Notes: generated by a model not told the origin, from the letters alone. Shown: positions 18,118-27,555, numbered from the stretch's first letter. The stretch: DNA of 64,000 nt from Evansella caseinilytica (GCF_900107275.1 NZ_FNPI01000012.1:62001-126000); one strand, 5' to 3'. A program made the numbers and translations.

Positions 18118-18187
18118 AGAGCGTGTTCAAAAAGGCAATGGTACCGCTCGATGCGCCCCAATTCCGCCTAAGTTCCGCTCACGTCCT
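18118..18187 (-). repeat. Family A element fragment, copy A3
   Basis: AGAGCGTGTTCAAAAAGG and the following 50 bp are the complement of the right half of copy A1, with AATTCCGCC and CGCTCACGTCC recognisable. The left half is missing. It lies between the GNAT gene and the iron-uptake promoter. Confidence 0.7.
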
Positions 18188-18233
18188 CAGACAAAAAAAC
18201 TGCCTGTGTGATGTAAAATTCTTATTTTCTCTA

Positions 18234-18282
18234 TTGACCTAATGAAAAAGGATCGGTATACTTTTAGTGATAATGATTATCA
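18234..18282 (+). promoter_or_regulatory. Fur-controlled promoter of siderophore uptake genes
   Basis: TTGACC (18234-18239) and TATACT (18257-18262) are spaced by 17 bp. Five bases later a perfect 7-1-7 Fur box, TGATAATGATTATCA (18268-18282), covers the expected start of transcription. This is a classic iron-repressed promoter. Confidence 0.88.
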
Positions 18283-18325
18283 ATATCGTATTTTTATATA
18301 TGGAAGAGCAGAGGATGGAGTAATA

Positions 18326-19387
18326 ATGGCAATAAACGAAGCAGATAACGAAGAGCAAACACCGCCACGAGAGGAAAGCGAAAAAGTTCGCTCACGTCCT
18401 CTTGTGGCATCCTTTATTTTATTTGCGGGAATGATTGCTCTGCTATTTTCGATTGCAGCATCGATTTCTTTCGGGGCTGCGGACATTGATTTGCAAACTG
18501 TCTGGACAGGAGTATTTCAATTTAATCCGGATTTGACTTCCCATCAGATTATTCAGGAGCTGAGAATGCCGCGGGCAATAGCCGCAGCACTTGTAGGAGC
18601 TTTTTTGGCTGTTTCCGGTGCGATCATGCAGGGGATGACGCGGAATCCGCTTGCATCGCCGTCCATTATGGGAATCACCGCCGGTTCTGCGTTTATGATC
18701 GCGATTGCATTTGCCTTCTTTCCGGGTACTTCCTATGTGGGGCTGATGTTCTGGTCGTTTGCCGGTGCGGGAATCGGAGCAAGCCTTGTCTTTGCCATCG
18801 GCAGTTTTTCAAAGGGTGGACTGACCCCGGTTAAGTTAGCGTTGGCAGGTGCAGCGGTTTCTGCTTTGCTGCAATCCATTTCGACGGCGATTGCGATTCA
18901 TTTCCGCGTCGCTCAAGATATCAGTTTCTGGTACGCAGGTGGTGTAGCGGGGACAAAGTGGCTGAGCATTCAATTGATGATTCCGGTGGCAATCGTCGGC
19001 TTATGCCTTGCCTTTCTGCTTTCGCGTTCCATTACCGTACTCAGTTTGGGTGAGGACGTGGCGAAAGGATTGGGGCAACGCACGGCGCTTGTAAAGGTGC
19101 TTGGTACAATCGTCGTTTTGTTATTAACCGGGGCCGCAGTGTCCGTGGCCGGTTCGATTGGCTTTATCGGATTGGTGATTCCGCACATCACCCGTTTTTT
19201 GGTAGGTATGGACTATCGCTGGATTATTCCGTGTGCCTCGATCTTAGGGGCGCTATTGCTCGTGCTGGCTGATTTAGGAGCGCGGATGGTCAACCCGCCG
19301 TTCGAAACCCCGGTGGGTGCGATCACGGCGATAATCGGTGTCCCGTTTTTCCTCTACCTTGCGCGGCGTGAAAGGGGAGGATTGTAA
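18326..19387 (+). CDS. Iron-siderophore ABC transporter permease (FecCD family)
   Basis: 353 residues with about nine to ten hydrophobic helices. BtuC/FecCD signatures include LRMPRAIAAALVGAFLAVSG, MQGMTRNPLASPSIMGITAG, GSIGFIGLVIPHITRFLVG and PVGAITAIIGVPFF. The ATG at 18326 follows GGATGGAG; an earlier ATG overlaps the promoter and is excluded. It pairs with the second permease to form the membrane channel. Composition of the cluster resembles the B. subtilis yfiYZ-yfhA hydroxamate-siderophore system with YfiF and YusV. Confidence 0.9.
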   Translation: MAINEADNEEQTPPREESEKVRSRPLVASFILFAGMIALLFSIAASISFGAADIDLQTVWTGVFQFNPDLTSHQIIQELRMPRAIAAALVGAFLAVSGAIMQGMTRNPLASPSIMGITAGSAFMIAIAFAFFPGTSYVGLMFWSFAGAGIGASLVFAIGSFSKGGLTPVKLALAGAAVSALLQSISTAIAIHFRVAQDISFWYAGGVAGTKWLSIQLMIPVAIVGLCLAFLLSRSITVLSLGEDVAKGLGQRTALVKVLGTIVVLLLTGAAVSVAGSIGFIGLVIPHITRFLVGMDYRWIIPCASILGALLLVLADLGARMVNPPFETPVGAITAIIGVPFFLYLARRERGGL

Positions 19388-20407
19388 TTGGATCTGATTA
19401 GAAAAACGGATAAAAAACCGCTGCTTATCATGGGGCTGCTGGCTGGTCTTATCGTGTTGCTGTTTTTTATCAGCTTAAATACCGGCTATATCCGAATTTC
19501 TCCGCTCGATGTGATGAAAACATTGGCGGGCAGGGGAGAAGCGAATGATCAGCTTGTCCTGTTTGAATTCCGCTTGCCGCGGATGGTCATCGCTTTGCTT
19601 ATTGGTGCTGGGCTTGCTGTGTCCGGGGCAATATTACAAGGCGTTTCGCAAAACGGATTAGCGGATCCCGGCATTTTAGGAATCAATTCGGGAGCGGGAC
19701 TGGCGGTCATTTTATTCATCTTTTATTTCCAGGGCTCCACCGCTTCGCTTGGGACATTTTCCATCTATATGCTGCCCCTTGCTGCATTGAGCGGCGGGCT
19801 GCTTGCAGCCCTGCTGATTTACGTGCTTGCCTGGAAGCGGGGAGTAACCCCCGTCAGGCTGATTCTCGTCGGGATTGGTGTGAATGCGGCATTTTCAGCT
19901 GCCCTGATTATTTTTCAGCTGAAAATGAATCCGAATGATTTCATGCAGGCAACGGTTTGGCTTTCCGGCAGCATTTGGGGAACGAACTGGAAATATGTCC
20001 TCGCGGTTTTACCGTGGATCGTGATTTTGATCCCATATGCGATATTAAAGGCGCGTTATTTAAATGTGTTAAATCTTGGTGATCCTGTGGCTGTCGGCTT
20101 AGGCGCTGCTGTTGAAAAAGAAAGAAGAACGCTGCTGTTTCTGGCAGTTGCACTAGCTGGGGCATGTGTGGCTGTCGGCGGCGGGATCGCATTCTTAGGG
20201 CTGGTTGCCCCTCATTTAGCCAGGAGGATTGTCGGTCCGAAGCATCAGGTTCTTCTTCCGGCAGCCGCTTTAATGGGATCGCTGCTGCTGCTGGCTGCGG
20301 ACACGATTGGACGCAATGTCCTTTCCCCGTCGGAAATACCCGTGGGACTTGTCGTGTCAGCGCTCGGAGCCCCGTATTTTATTTATTTATTAATCAAAGT
20401 AAATTAA
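19388..20407 (+). CDS. Iron-siderophore ABC transporter permease, second subunit
   Basis: 339 residues, FecCD family, with FRLPRMVIALLIGAGLAVSG, LQGVSQNGLADPGILGINSGAG and GGIAFLGLVAPHLARRIVG. It starts at TTG 19388 immediately after the first permease stop, behind AGGGGAGG, so the two are translationally coupled. It is followed by a family B element rather than directly by the ATPase. Confidence 0.9.
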   Translation: MDLIRKTDKKPLLIMGLLAGLIVLLFFISLNTGYIRISPLDVMKTLAGRGEANDQLVLFEFRLPRMVIALLIGAGLAVSGAILQGVSQNGLADPGILGINSGAGLAVILFIFYFQGSTASLGTFSIYMLPLAALSGGLLAALLIYVLAWKRGVTPVRLILVGIGVNAAFSAALIIFQLKMNPNDFMQATVWLSGSIWGTNWKYVLAVLPWIVILIPYAILKARYLNVLNLGDPVAVGLGAAVEKERRTLLFLAVALAGACVAVGGGIAFLGLVAPHLARRIVGPKHQVLLPAAALMGSLLLLAADTIGRNVLSPSEIPVGLVVSALGAPYFIYLLIKVN

Positions 20408-20458
20408 TCGTGAGTGTTTAAAAGGCATTCCCGGATTTTTTGAACGATCAAATAAAAT

Positions 20459-20613
20459 GTGAGTACAAAAAGGAGGACATCACAGCGGCAAGAAGGTCGA
20501 GGCGCAGCAGGCTCGAGCAGCGGAGCGTACACAGGACGTACGTGAGCAGCGGAGAGACAACGCGGGCGTTGAGATTCGCCGACGCTGTATCCCGGACTTT
20601 TTGAACAACCTCT
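20459..20613 (+). mobile_element. Family B palindromic element, copy B2 (155 bp)
   Basis: Same length and interior as copy B1: GGAGGACA, AAGAAGGTCGAGGCGC, CGAGCAGCGGAGCGTAC, CGCCGACGCTGT, CCCGGACTTTTTGAAC. Flanks AAAT and AAAA do not give a clean duplication. A deleted copy (GTGAGTGTTTAAAAGG joined to CCCGGATTTTTTGAAC) lies just upstream at 20410-20448. Together they fill the permease-ATPase gap. Confidence 0.75.
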
Positions 20614-20630
20614 AAAAGGAGTGTGGACAG

Positions 20631-21467
20631 ATGGTAACGTTAGCAACAAAGGAACTTGGTATTGCTTATGGAGAGCATGACATTGTACGAGGATTGAATA
20701 TGGACGTTCCGGAGGGAAAAGTCACGACGATTATCGGTCCGAATGGTTGCGGCAAATCAACGATTTTGAAAACGATGGCCCGGATTTTGAAGCCGAAAAC
20801 CGGCGTTGTTTATCTTGACGGAAAAGCGATTCATCAACAATCAACGAAGGAAATGGCCAAAAAAATGGCTATTTTGCCGCAAACGCCGGAAGCACCAAGT
20901 GGGTTAACGGTTGCTGAACTTGTTTCCTATGGACGATTTCCCCATCAAAATGGATTTGGCCGCCTTGACAAGGAGGACCGCCGGGTGATCGACTGGGCGA
21001 TTGATGTCACGGGTATGACTTCCTTTTGCGACCGCCCGATTGAAGCTCTTTCCGGCGGACAGCGCCAACGGGTGTGGATTGCAATGGCGCTCGCGCAGGA
21101 AACCGATTTATTGCTCCTTGATGAACCGACCACTTATCTGGACCTGGCCCACCAGCTTGAAGTTCTCCAGCTGTTGGAAAAGTTAAACAAAGATGAGAAG
21201 CGGACGATCGTCATGGTGATCCATGATCTGAATCACGCTGCCCGTTTTGCCCATCATATGGTCGCGCTCAACAGCGGTACGATTATTAAGGAAGGCGCTC
21301 CTAAGGAAGTCATGACTTCAGGAGTGCTGAAAGATGTGTTCAACATCGATGCCGAAATCGTCCAGGATCCGAGAACAGGAAAGCCGGTGTGTATCACCTA
21401 TGATCTTTTTGGAGCCGGCGGCAGGGAGCGCATGGAAGAACGCCAGTTGGTGACTGCACTGGGCTAA
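20631..21467 (+). CDS. Iron-siderophore ABC transporter ATP-binding protein
   Basis: 278 residues of the FecE/YusV type. Walker A is IGPNGCGKST (about 38), Q-loop ILPQTPEAP, ABC signature LSGGQRQRVWIAMAL, Walker B LLLLDEPTTYLDLAHQ, H-loop VIHDLNHAARFAHH. It energises the two FecCD permeases. The ATG at 20631 follows AAAGGAG, which lies directly after element B2. Confidence 0.92.
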   Translation: MVTLATKELGIAYGEHDIVRGLNMDVPEGKVTTIIGPNGCGKSTILKTMARILKPKTGVVYLDGKAIHQQSTKEMAKKMAILPQTPEAPSGLTVAELVSYGRFPHQNGFGRLDKEDRRVIDWAIDVTGMTSFCDRPIEALSGGQRQRVWIAMALAQETDLLLLDEPTTYLDLAHQLEVLQLLEKLNKDEKRTIVMVIHDLNHAARFAHHMVALNSGTIIKEGAPKEVMTSGVLKDVFNIDAEIVQDPRTGKPVCITYDLFGAGGRERMEERQLVTALG

Positions 21468-21664
21468 CTGGCCGCAGCAGCAAGAGCGCCATTTCGAAAG
21501 GGAACAGCGAGAGGTTCGACAATTGCTGGTGTTCGTTGAAGGTGAAAACACTGCATCCCTGTTTGTCGGCATGCGGATTCGGACTCGGTTTTCCAGCGAA
21601 CGAGCGTCCCGGGATGCTCCCAGACGATCTGCATTAACGATTAGCATGGAAAGGGTGAGTGGCA

Positions 21665-22507
21665 GTGAAGCCAGAAGTAAACGAGCTTGCCGGGCAATTT
21701 GCCCGCGGTTCCTTAACGATCGACGGCGTTTATAAGACAACTTTACATTCGAGTAGTGTTTATTATGGACATAGCCGCAAGCACCCCACTCCAAATTCCG
21801 GCTTTTTGTTTACGTTAAAAGGGAAGGCGACGTTTGTGTTTAACGGGACACCTTATGAGCTCAGCCCGGGAAAAGTGGTGCATGGCGGCAAAAACATGGC
21901 ATTGCAGGTAACAGTAGCGACGGCAGATTTTGAATATTGCCTTATTCACTATACCCTTCATGACGTGGCGGCCAACGAGATAAATTACACGAATTGTCAT
22001 TTTTTGTTGCATCCCGGTGAACATCCGGCAATCACGGAAAAGCTGGAATTGCTGTACCAAATAAAGAGCACACCTGGAAATATCCCTGAAATCCATGCCA
22101 AAGCATTATTTTACACGATTTTTTATGACATGCTGACCTGTTCACGAAACCGGTTGAACCTGGAAAGCAAAACCGTCGTTGAACAGGTGGCGGAATATAT
22201 ACATAATCATTATATGGAGCCGTTGACGGTAAAAAAATTGGCGGACCTGTACGGCATGGATGAGAAAAGTTTCTCTTATTTTTTTAAGAAATATATTGGC
22301 ATCTTTCCCATCGATTATCTCATTCAGCACCGGTTAGAGCGGGCAAAAAATCTGTTGGCGTCGAGCGGCAGCAGCATCGCCGATATCGCAGAAAGCGTCG
22401 GGTATCCGGATGCCCATTATTTTAGCAGGCTGTTTAAAAAGCACTGCGGCTGCCCGCCGTCAGAATTCCGCGCCCGAATGGGAAATTGTCCACCGGCAGA
22501 TGAGTAA
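21665..22507 (+). CDS. AraC-family regulator of siderophore uptake
   Basis: 280 residues: an N-terminal cupin-like sensor region (HSRKHPTPNSGFLFTLKG, YELSPGKVVHGG) and a C-terminal double helix-turn-helix (about 180-275) with LTVKKLADLYGMDEKSFSYFF and SIADIAESVGYPDAHYFSRLFKK. It resembles YfiF or the DNA-binding half of Btr, which activate siderophore importer genes in B. subtilis. GTG 21665 is preferred over GTG 21659 because of spacing to GAAAGGG. About 200 bp of apparently empty sequence precedes it. Confidence 0.85.
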   Translation: MKPEVNELAGQFARGSLTIDGVYKTTLHSSSVYYGHSRKHPTPNSGFLFTLKGKATFVFNGTPYELSPGKVVHGGKNMALQVTVATADFEYCLIHYTLHDVAANEINYTNCHFLLHPGEHPAITEKLELLYQIKSTPGNIPEIHAKALFYTIFYDMLTCSRNRLNLESKTVVEQVAEYIHNHYMEPLTVKKLADLYGMDEKSFSYFFKKYIGIFPIDYLIQHRLERAKNLLASSGSSIADIAESVGYPDAHYFSRLFKKHCGCPPSEFRARMGNCPPADE

Positions 22508-22540
22508 TCGTCTATTTACATTCGCCATGTGCTTTTTTAT

Positions 22541-22579
22541 AATCTTCAATGATAATGAAAATTATTATCATCGAAGATT
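22541..22579. promoter_or_regulatory. Fur box within a terminator-like palindrome
   Basis: AATCTTC (22541-22547) pairs with GAAGATT (22573-22579), and within them GATAATGAAAATTATTATC (22551-22569) matches the 19-bp Fur consensus at 17 positions. The whole is a 39-bp palindrome followed by TTTTTTA, so it can be both a terminator for the AraC gene and an iron operator for the lipoprotein gene. Confidence 0.8.
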
Positions 22580-22620
22580 TTTTTATTCAGAGCAAAATGG
22601 GAGGAACAAAGGTGGTTAAT

Positions 22621-23598
22621 ATGAGAAAATGGCATTTGCAGCTTATCGGCACGATGCTGCTGATCATCCTGTTAGCCGGGTGCGGCGGGACAGGGGAAGG
22701 AAGCAAGACAGAGAGAAACAGTGATGCGGTAGGGGAGAATGCCAGCACATCCGTTGAAGATGCCGGCGACGCGTTTCCGAAAACTATTAGCCATGCGAAA
22801 GGGGAAGCTGTTATTGAATCGAGACCGGAAACGGTGGCCGTTCTCTATTTTCCTTACGCGGAGCATTTGTTTGCCATCGATGAAGCATCGCTTGTAGGAG
22901 GCGTCGTCGGGTTGACATCGATGCAAAACTTTCCGGTGTACGATCCTTTTCTTGCTGATGGAGAAATCGTTGATCTCGGAAATGAGGCCAACCTTGAAAA
23001 AATCGTGGCCTTGAATCCCGATGTGATTATCGCCTCCGAGATGGACGAAAACATCTATGATCAACTGGAAAAGATTGCAGAAACGATTGTGATTCCGATG
23101 TCGGAAAATTGGCAGGAGACGATTGTTCAGGTTGCCGCGGTCGTTGGTGAAGAAGACGGTGCGCAACAGTACATTGAACGTTTTAACGAGCAGCTTGGCG
23201 ATATCGCAGCAGTAATGGAGCAAACGGGTGAGAAAGGGAAAGCGGCTCTTTTCATGATGACATGGGGGAAAGGATTTAATTACTACAGCGGCATTCGGAT
23301 GAAGAATTATTACGAGGAAATCGGCTTTGAGAAGTATGATCAATTGGAGGATTATGGAGAAATCAGTTTGGAAGGAGTAAGTGAACTGAACCCGGATTAT
23401 ATTTTTCTCGGTGAAGATTTTACGGAGTCGGCGGAATTAAAGCTTCAGGAGCTTGAGGAAAATTCGGTCTGGAATCAACTGACCGCTGTGAAAGACGGCA
23501 ATGTTTTCATCGTCGATACGGAAATGATGGGACCGCTGGCAATGGGGCAATCCAAAGGGCTGGAAATCATTGAGCATATCTTGATGGAAACGGAATAA
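22621..23598 (+). CDS. Iron-siderophore ABC transporter substrate-binding lipoprotein
   Basis: 325 residues. The signal peptide ends in lipobox LLAGC (Cys at about 20). The mature protein is a helical-backbone binding protein of the FeuA/YfiY type: VAVLYFPYAEHLFAIDE, LEKIVALNPDVIIAS, LNPDYIFLGEDF, and a C-terminal AMGQSKGLEIIEHIL. The ATG follows AAAGGTGG. The Fur palindrome gives it its own iron-repressed promoter. It delivers ferric siderophore to the permeases upstream; the ligand is not determined. Confidence 0.9.
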   Translation: MRKWHLQLIGTMLLIILLAGCGGTGEGSKTERNSDAVGENASTSVEDAGDAFPKTISHAKGEAVIESRPETVAVLYFPYAEHLFAIDEASLVGGVVGLTSMQNFPVYDPFLADGEIVDLGNEANLEKIVALNPDVIIASEMDENIYDQLEKIAETIVIPMSENWQETIVQVAAVVGEEDGAQQYIERFNEQLGDIAAVMEQTGEKGKAALFMMTWGKGFNYYSGIRMKNYYEEIGFEKYDQLEDYGEISLEGVSELNPDYIFLGEDFTESAELKLQELEENSVWNQLTAVKDGNVFIVDTEMMGPLAMGQSKGLEIIEHILMETE

Positions 23599-23809
23599 GA
23601 CATTGCTTCCCCGGCCAAAAACGTTACTGTTTTTTCTACTCGTCACCGCTCCTGTAAATAATGTATAATAATGTTTGTGAAGGACGGAACAGCTTACTTT
23701 CATTGGAAAAGGGAACAGCACGCCGGCACCATGTTTCAGGAAGGAATGGAAGAGGCCGTTTCCTCATTCATGGGAAAGCGAGATTCAATGAGGAAAGAGA
23801 GTGGAACTT

Positions 23810-24520
23810 ATGGGACGTAAGTGGAACAATATTAAAGAAAAAAAAGCGGCGAAGGATAAAAATACGAGCCGTATTTATGCAAAGTTTGGCCGTGAGATTT
23901 ATGTGGCGGCCAAGCAGGGAGAACCGGATCCGGAAATCAACCAGGGGCTGAAGGTTGTGCTGGAACGAGCAAAAACATACAATGTTCCGAAGGCAATTGT
24001 GGAAAGGGCGATTGAAAAGGCGAAGGGCGGCGCGGAAGAAAACTACGATGAGCTGCGTTACGAAGGCTTCGGTCCGGCTGGCTCAATGATCATTGTTGAT
24101 GCACTGACCAACAATGTGAACCGCACGGCAGCGGAGGTACGCGCAGCGTTTAATAAAAACGGCGGTAACATGGGCGTAAACGGTTCCGTGTCCTACATGT
24201 TTGAAGCAACCGCAGTCATTGGCGTTGAAGGGAAAACGGAAGAGGAAGTACTGGAACTGTTAATGGAAGCTGACGTCGATGTACGGGACATTCTTCAGGA
24301 AGAGGAAGCGGTCATTGTTTACGCGGAGCCTGACCAGTTCCATGAAGTGCAGGAAGCTTTTAAAGCGGCAGGAATAACGGATTTCTCCGTGGCTGAATTG
24401 ACGATGCTTGCCCAGAATGATATTGCCTTGTCCGGGGATGCCCAGGTTCAATTCGAGAAATTAATCGATGCGTTGGAAGATTTGGAGGATGTTCAGCAAG
24501 TGCACCACAACGTGGAATAA
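23810..24520 (+). CDS. yeeI: YebC/TACO1-family protein YeeI
   Basis: 236 residues and nearly the YeeI sequence known from B. subtilis: [20 protein letters not shown], then [22 protein letters not shown], with [17 protein letters not shown] in the middle and [12 protein letters not shown] at the end. Family members were described as transcription regulators and, more recently, as factors that help ribosomes through difficult sequences. The ATG at 23810 is the conserved start; GTG 23801 is upstream of it. It follows the siderophore cluster by chance or read-through. Confidence 0.93.
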   Translation: MGRKWNNIKEKKAAKDKNTSRIYAKFGREIYVAAKQGEPDPEINQGLKVVLERAKTYNVPKAIVERAIEKAKGGAEENYDELRYEGFGPAGSMIIVDALTNNVNRTAAEVRAAFNKNGGNMGVNGSVSYMFEATAVIGVEGKTEEEVLELLMEADVDVRDILQEEEAVIVYAEPDQFHEVQEAFKAAGITDFSVAELTMLAQNDIALSGDAQVQFEKLIDALEDLEDVQQVHHNVE

Positions 24521-24563
24521 CCTGCCCCATGTCCCGTACAATTTTGTGAACATTTGATTTTAA

Positions 24564-24620
24564 GTGTTTGCTCAAAACGCCGGGCCAAATTGCGGCAGCC
24601 ACGGGCGGGGGCGGAGCGTA
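24564..24620 (+). repeat. Degenerate family B element fragment
   Basis: GTGTTTGCTCAAAACGCCGG is followed by GCGGCAG and GGGGGCGGAGCGTAC, echoing the left end and centre of family B copies. The right half is missing. Strongly decayed, so the assignment is tentative. Confidence 0.35.
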
Positions 24621-24627
24621 CATAAAT

Positions 24628-24680
24628 AAAATCACTGTTCCTGTTAACCTTTAATTGGTGAAGCGGGAACGGTGATTTTT
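24628..24680. terminator. Hairpin between convergent genes
   Basis: AAAATCACTGTTCC (24628-24641) pairs with GGGAACGGTGATTTTT (24665-24680). With T and A runs on the two sides it can serve both yeeI and the convergent AraC gene. Confidence 0.7.
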
Positions 24681-24770
24681 TGCTGTTTACGAAGTGGATT
24701 TGACTTAAGGCGTTTCCGCAATAAGTATTCAGAGTAACTCAACTCCTTGCGAAAAACGAATGTTATGCAC

Positions 24771-25706
24771 TTATTCCGAACCTATACACCCTGATATCGA
24801 ATCCCGAAGATGTTTCATGTCACTAATTGGAGGCAAGCCAAACATCCGGGCATATTCTCGACTAAACTGTGAAGGACTTTCATAACCAACTTCAAAACCA
24901 ACAGCTGCGGCTTCGGGTGAGCCAGACAGCAATAGACGGCGTGCTTCCTGCAACCTGATCAGCTTCTGATATTGCAATGGACTCATTGCAGTGACCTTCT
25001 TGAATTGATTATGAAGGGAAGATGTGCTCATATTAACGTAATTCGCCAATTCTTTAATTCGCAATGGTTTTGAAAAATCACGCTGAATGAGCTGGATAAC
25101 CTTCGCAATACATTGTGCATGACTTCCAATCATAGCGAATTGCTTAATAAGGTTCCCCTGCTTCTCTTGTAAAATACGATAAATAACTTCACGGACGTAT
25201 AAGGGAGCGAGGGTTGGAATATCATTGGGTGAGTCTAAAAGGTGAACAAGTCTTAACACTGCATCAAGCAAAGTAAAGTTTGTGTCACCAACATGCAACC
25301 CTCTGCCCGAATCTGACTTGTTGACCCATGCCTGATTAGAGTGCTTGATGATATCGAGGATTTCGTCTGTGCTGAAATTTATTTGAGCACATAAAAAAGG
25401 CTCTTGAGGAGTAGCACTAATAATCTGACCAGAAACAGGTAAGTGGACGGATGCAACTAAATATGAAGATGAATCATATAAATAGCTTTCATCTGCAAGC
25501 ATGACTACTTTAGAGCCTTGTGCAATCAGACACAGTGATGGATCATAAATGGAATGAAGTGGTTCAGATACAGTGGATGCGCGGATTAGACGCAAAAAAG
25601 GAATAGCTGTAGCGTGCGTCCCATCTGATTTTGCATGAAAATTAATTAATGAAGCCAACTCTTTTTGATGTTCTATAAACTTTTTATCAGGTATTTTCTT
25701 CCCCAT
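24771..25706 (-). CDS. AraC-family regulator with AraC_N domain
   Basis: 311 residues. The N-terminal AraC_N-type domain (LHSIYDPSLCLIAQGSKVVML, about 50-70) is followed by a C-terminal double helix-turn-helix with LRIKELANYVNMSTSSLHNQFKK and SPEAAAVGFEVGYESPSQFSREYARMFG. ATG 25706 with AAAGGA is preferred to the upstream TTG at 25724. It is divergent from the SDR gene, a common regulator-oxidoreductase pairing in which the regulator controls its neighbour. Confidence 0.88.
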   Translation of the reverse strand: MGKKIPDKKFIEHQKELASLINFHAKSDGTHATAIPFLRLIRASTVSEPLHSIYDPSLCLIAQGSKVVMLADESYLYDSSSYLVASVHLPVSGQIISATPQEPFLCAQINFSTDEILDIIKHSNQAWVNKSDSGRGLHVGDTNFTLLDAVLRLVHLLDSPNDIPTLAPLYVREVIYRILQEKQGNLIKQFAMIGSHAQCIAKVIQLIQRDFSKPLRIKELANYVNMSTSSLHNQFKKVTAMSPLQYQKLIRLQEARRLLLSGSPEAAAVGFEVGYESPSQFSREYARMFGLPPISDMKHLRDSISGCIGSE

Positions 25707-25873
25707 TTCTGAGATTCCTTTCAATCATTGTTAATCTAATTATCATATATGGTATAGGATTAGGCAATGATTAAAAAGGAATACGCTATCGATCTGCGTT
25801 GTTTTAGATATATAATTGCCTCATTAAAAAAACAAAGCGGTTGCATGCTGCGAAAATTGAGGAGGATTTTATA

Positions 25874-26614
25874 ATGAATACAACGATTGGACAAAGAGTG
25901 GCCATTGTTACCGGAGGTTCGCGGGGAATTGGGAGAGCAATAGCAGAACGTCTTGCTTCTGATGGCCTGGCAGTAGTTATCGCCTACGGAAATAATACCG
26001 ATGAAGCGGATAAAACTGTAGATGGGATAGCAGCAAAAGGCGGATGGGCTATTGCTGTTAAGGCGGATGTTAGCGACGAAGATGCAGTTAACGAACTTTT
26101 TGATAAGGCAGAAAAAGAATATGGCGGCGTAGACGTGGTAGTAAATTCTGCAGGTATCATGATACTTGACACAGTGGCTAACTTTGACCTGACTAAACTT
26201 GACCGTATGCATCGTACAAATATTCGAGGTACTTTTGTTGTTAACCAGCGGGCGGCGCGTCGTGTACGATCTGGCGGTGCAATTATTAATCTTTCGACAT
26301 CGGTAAAAAAGCTTGCCTTTCCAACTTATGCCGCCTATGCCGCCAGTAAGGGGGCTGTTGATGCCATTAGTCTCGTACTTGCTAAAGAACTCCGCGGTCG
26401 AGATATTACAGTAAATGCAGTAGCTCCCGGCCCAACCGCAACAGAACTATTTCTGGAGGGGAAAGATGCAGAAACAATTGATCGTCTGGCCAAGATGAAC
26501 CCTATTGAACGTTTAGGGAGGCCGGAAGATATCGCTGAAGTAGTTTCTTTTATCGCCGGACCGGCTAGATGGGTAAATGGTCAAACTATTTACGCAAATG
26601 GTGGGATGGTATAG
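25874..26614 (+). CDS. Short-chain dehydrogenase/reductase
   Basis: 246 residues, classical SDR. Cofactor motif TGGSRGIGRAIAERL (about 14), NSAGIM, catalytic Ser in NLSTSVKKLAF and the Tyr-x3-Lys in TYAAYAASKGAVDA, then APGPTATELF and a C-terminal WVNGQTIYANGGMV. The ATG at 25874 follows GGAGG. Substrate unknown; the divergent AraC gene is the likely regulator. Confidence 0.9.
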   Translation: MNTTIGQRVAIVTGGSRGIGRAIAERLASDGLAVVIAYGNNTDEADKTVDGIAAKGGWAIAVKADVSDEDAVNELFDKAEKEYGGVDVVVNSAGIMILDTVANFDLTKLDRMHRTNIRGTFVVNQRAARRVRSGGAIINLSTSVKKLAFPTYAAYAASKGAVDAISLVLAKELRGRDITVNAVAPGPTATELFLEGKDAETIDRLAKMNPIERLGRPEDIAEVVSFIAGPARWVNGQTIYANGGMV

Positions 26615-26748
26615 ACCAAAATAAGAATTACCTGGAGGATAAAATTTTTACAATGTTTTTTTTGCAATCTGATATCAGAGCTAGGATGGAAGGGATGCAA
26701 TACAATGACAAGGTTAGGAGAAAATCGCTGATTGAACCTCTTTCAATG

Positions 26749-26783
26749 AATTCAGGGCACCAGTTAATACGGTGTCCTGAATT
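26749..26783 (+). terminator. Rho-independent terminator after the SDR gene
   Basis: AATTCAGGGCACC (26749-26761) pairs with GGTGTCCTGAATT (26771-26783) with one mismatch, followed by TTCGT. The 26615-26850 stretch holds no other clear feature. Confidence 0.7.
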
Positions 26784-26849
26784 TTCGTGCTATTAATGAT
26801 ACGGTGAACCGGATCATTAATAGTGGTAAAGCAAAGGTTTGAACTAACG

Positions 26850-27555
26850 CATTTGCAGAAGAGGTATACGCAAAGGGATTGGACGAAATTTTGACGTGAC
26901 GACAGATTCGGAAAGCTATAACAAAATTGTCGGTCCTGTTGAGGGTTTAAAAAGTATATCCACTACATTTATGGTTATTGTCTTAATTTTTGGAGGAATC
27001 ATTATTTCATTCTTGTCTTCTATCGCCATTCGAGAGCGTAAATACGAGATCAGCGTGCTTCGTGCAATGGGCATGAAAAAGCATATGGTGGCGCCTGGAC
27101 TTTGGTCTGAAATGCTTCTCATCACTTGTCTGTGCCTAGTCCTTGGAATTGGAGTTGGAACGTTAGCTGCCTAACCTGTAACCAATGTCCTACTTGAACA
27201 TCAAATTGAAGGGTTGAAATCCCCAGTTGGCAGCTCTGGAATGGTCGTAAATGGAGCCGGAATGGTGGGAGGTCAGTTCAATCCGGAAGTGGAGCCACTC
27301 AAAAATATAGAAATATCACTTAGCTTAGTTACGATGCTGCAAATTATTGGCATTGTGCTATTGCTCGCTTCGCTGGCAGGTTTAGTATCGATTAGAAAAA
27401 TAACGAAATACGAGCCGAGCAAAATACTGAATGAAATTTTAAAGATCAAGTTTTTATTAAGCAATCAGCAGAACCTCATTGCTCCTTTCTTGCCTGCTAA
27501 CATCTTTGTAATCTGGATTACAGAAGAGGACATTATGGTCGTTTATGATGAATAA
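26850..27555 (+). pseudogene. Decayed ABC transporter permease (FtsX-like C-terminal part)
   Basis: From about 26896 the frame reads a periplasmic tail, then GLKSISTTFMVIVLIFGG, IAIRERKYEISVLRAMGM and further helices typical of the C-terminal half of FtsX/MacB-type permeases. A TAA at 27172-27174 interrupts it and the same frame continues through the last helix to ITKYEPSKILNE. Just before, FAEEVYAKGLDE in another frame joins NFDVTTDSE if one A is restored in GAAATTTT near 26886. The N-terminal two thirds and the ATPase partner are missing. Confidence 0.8.
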
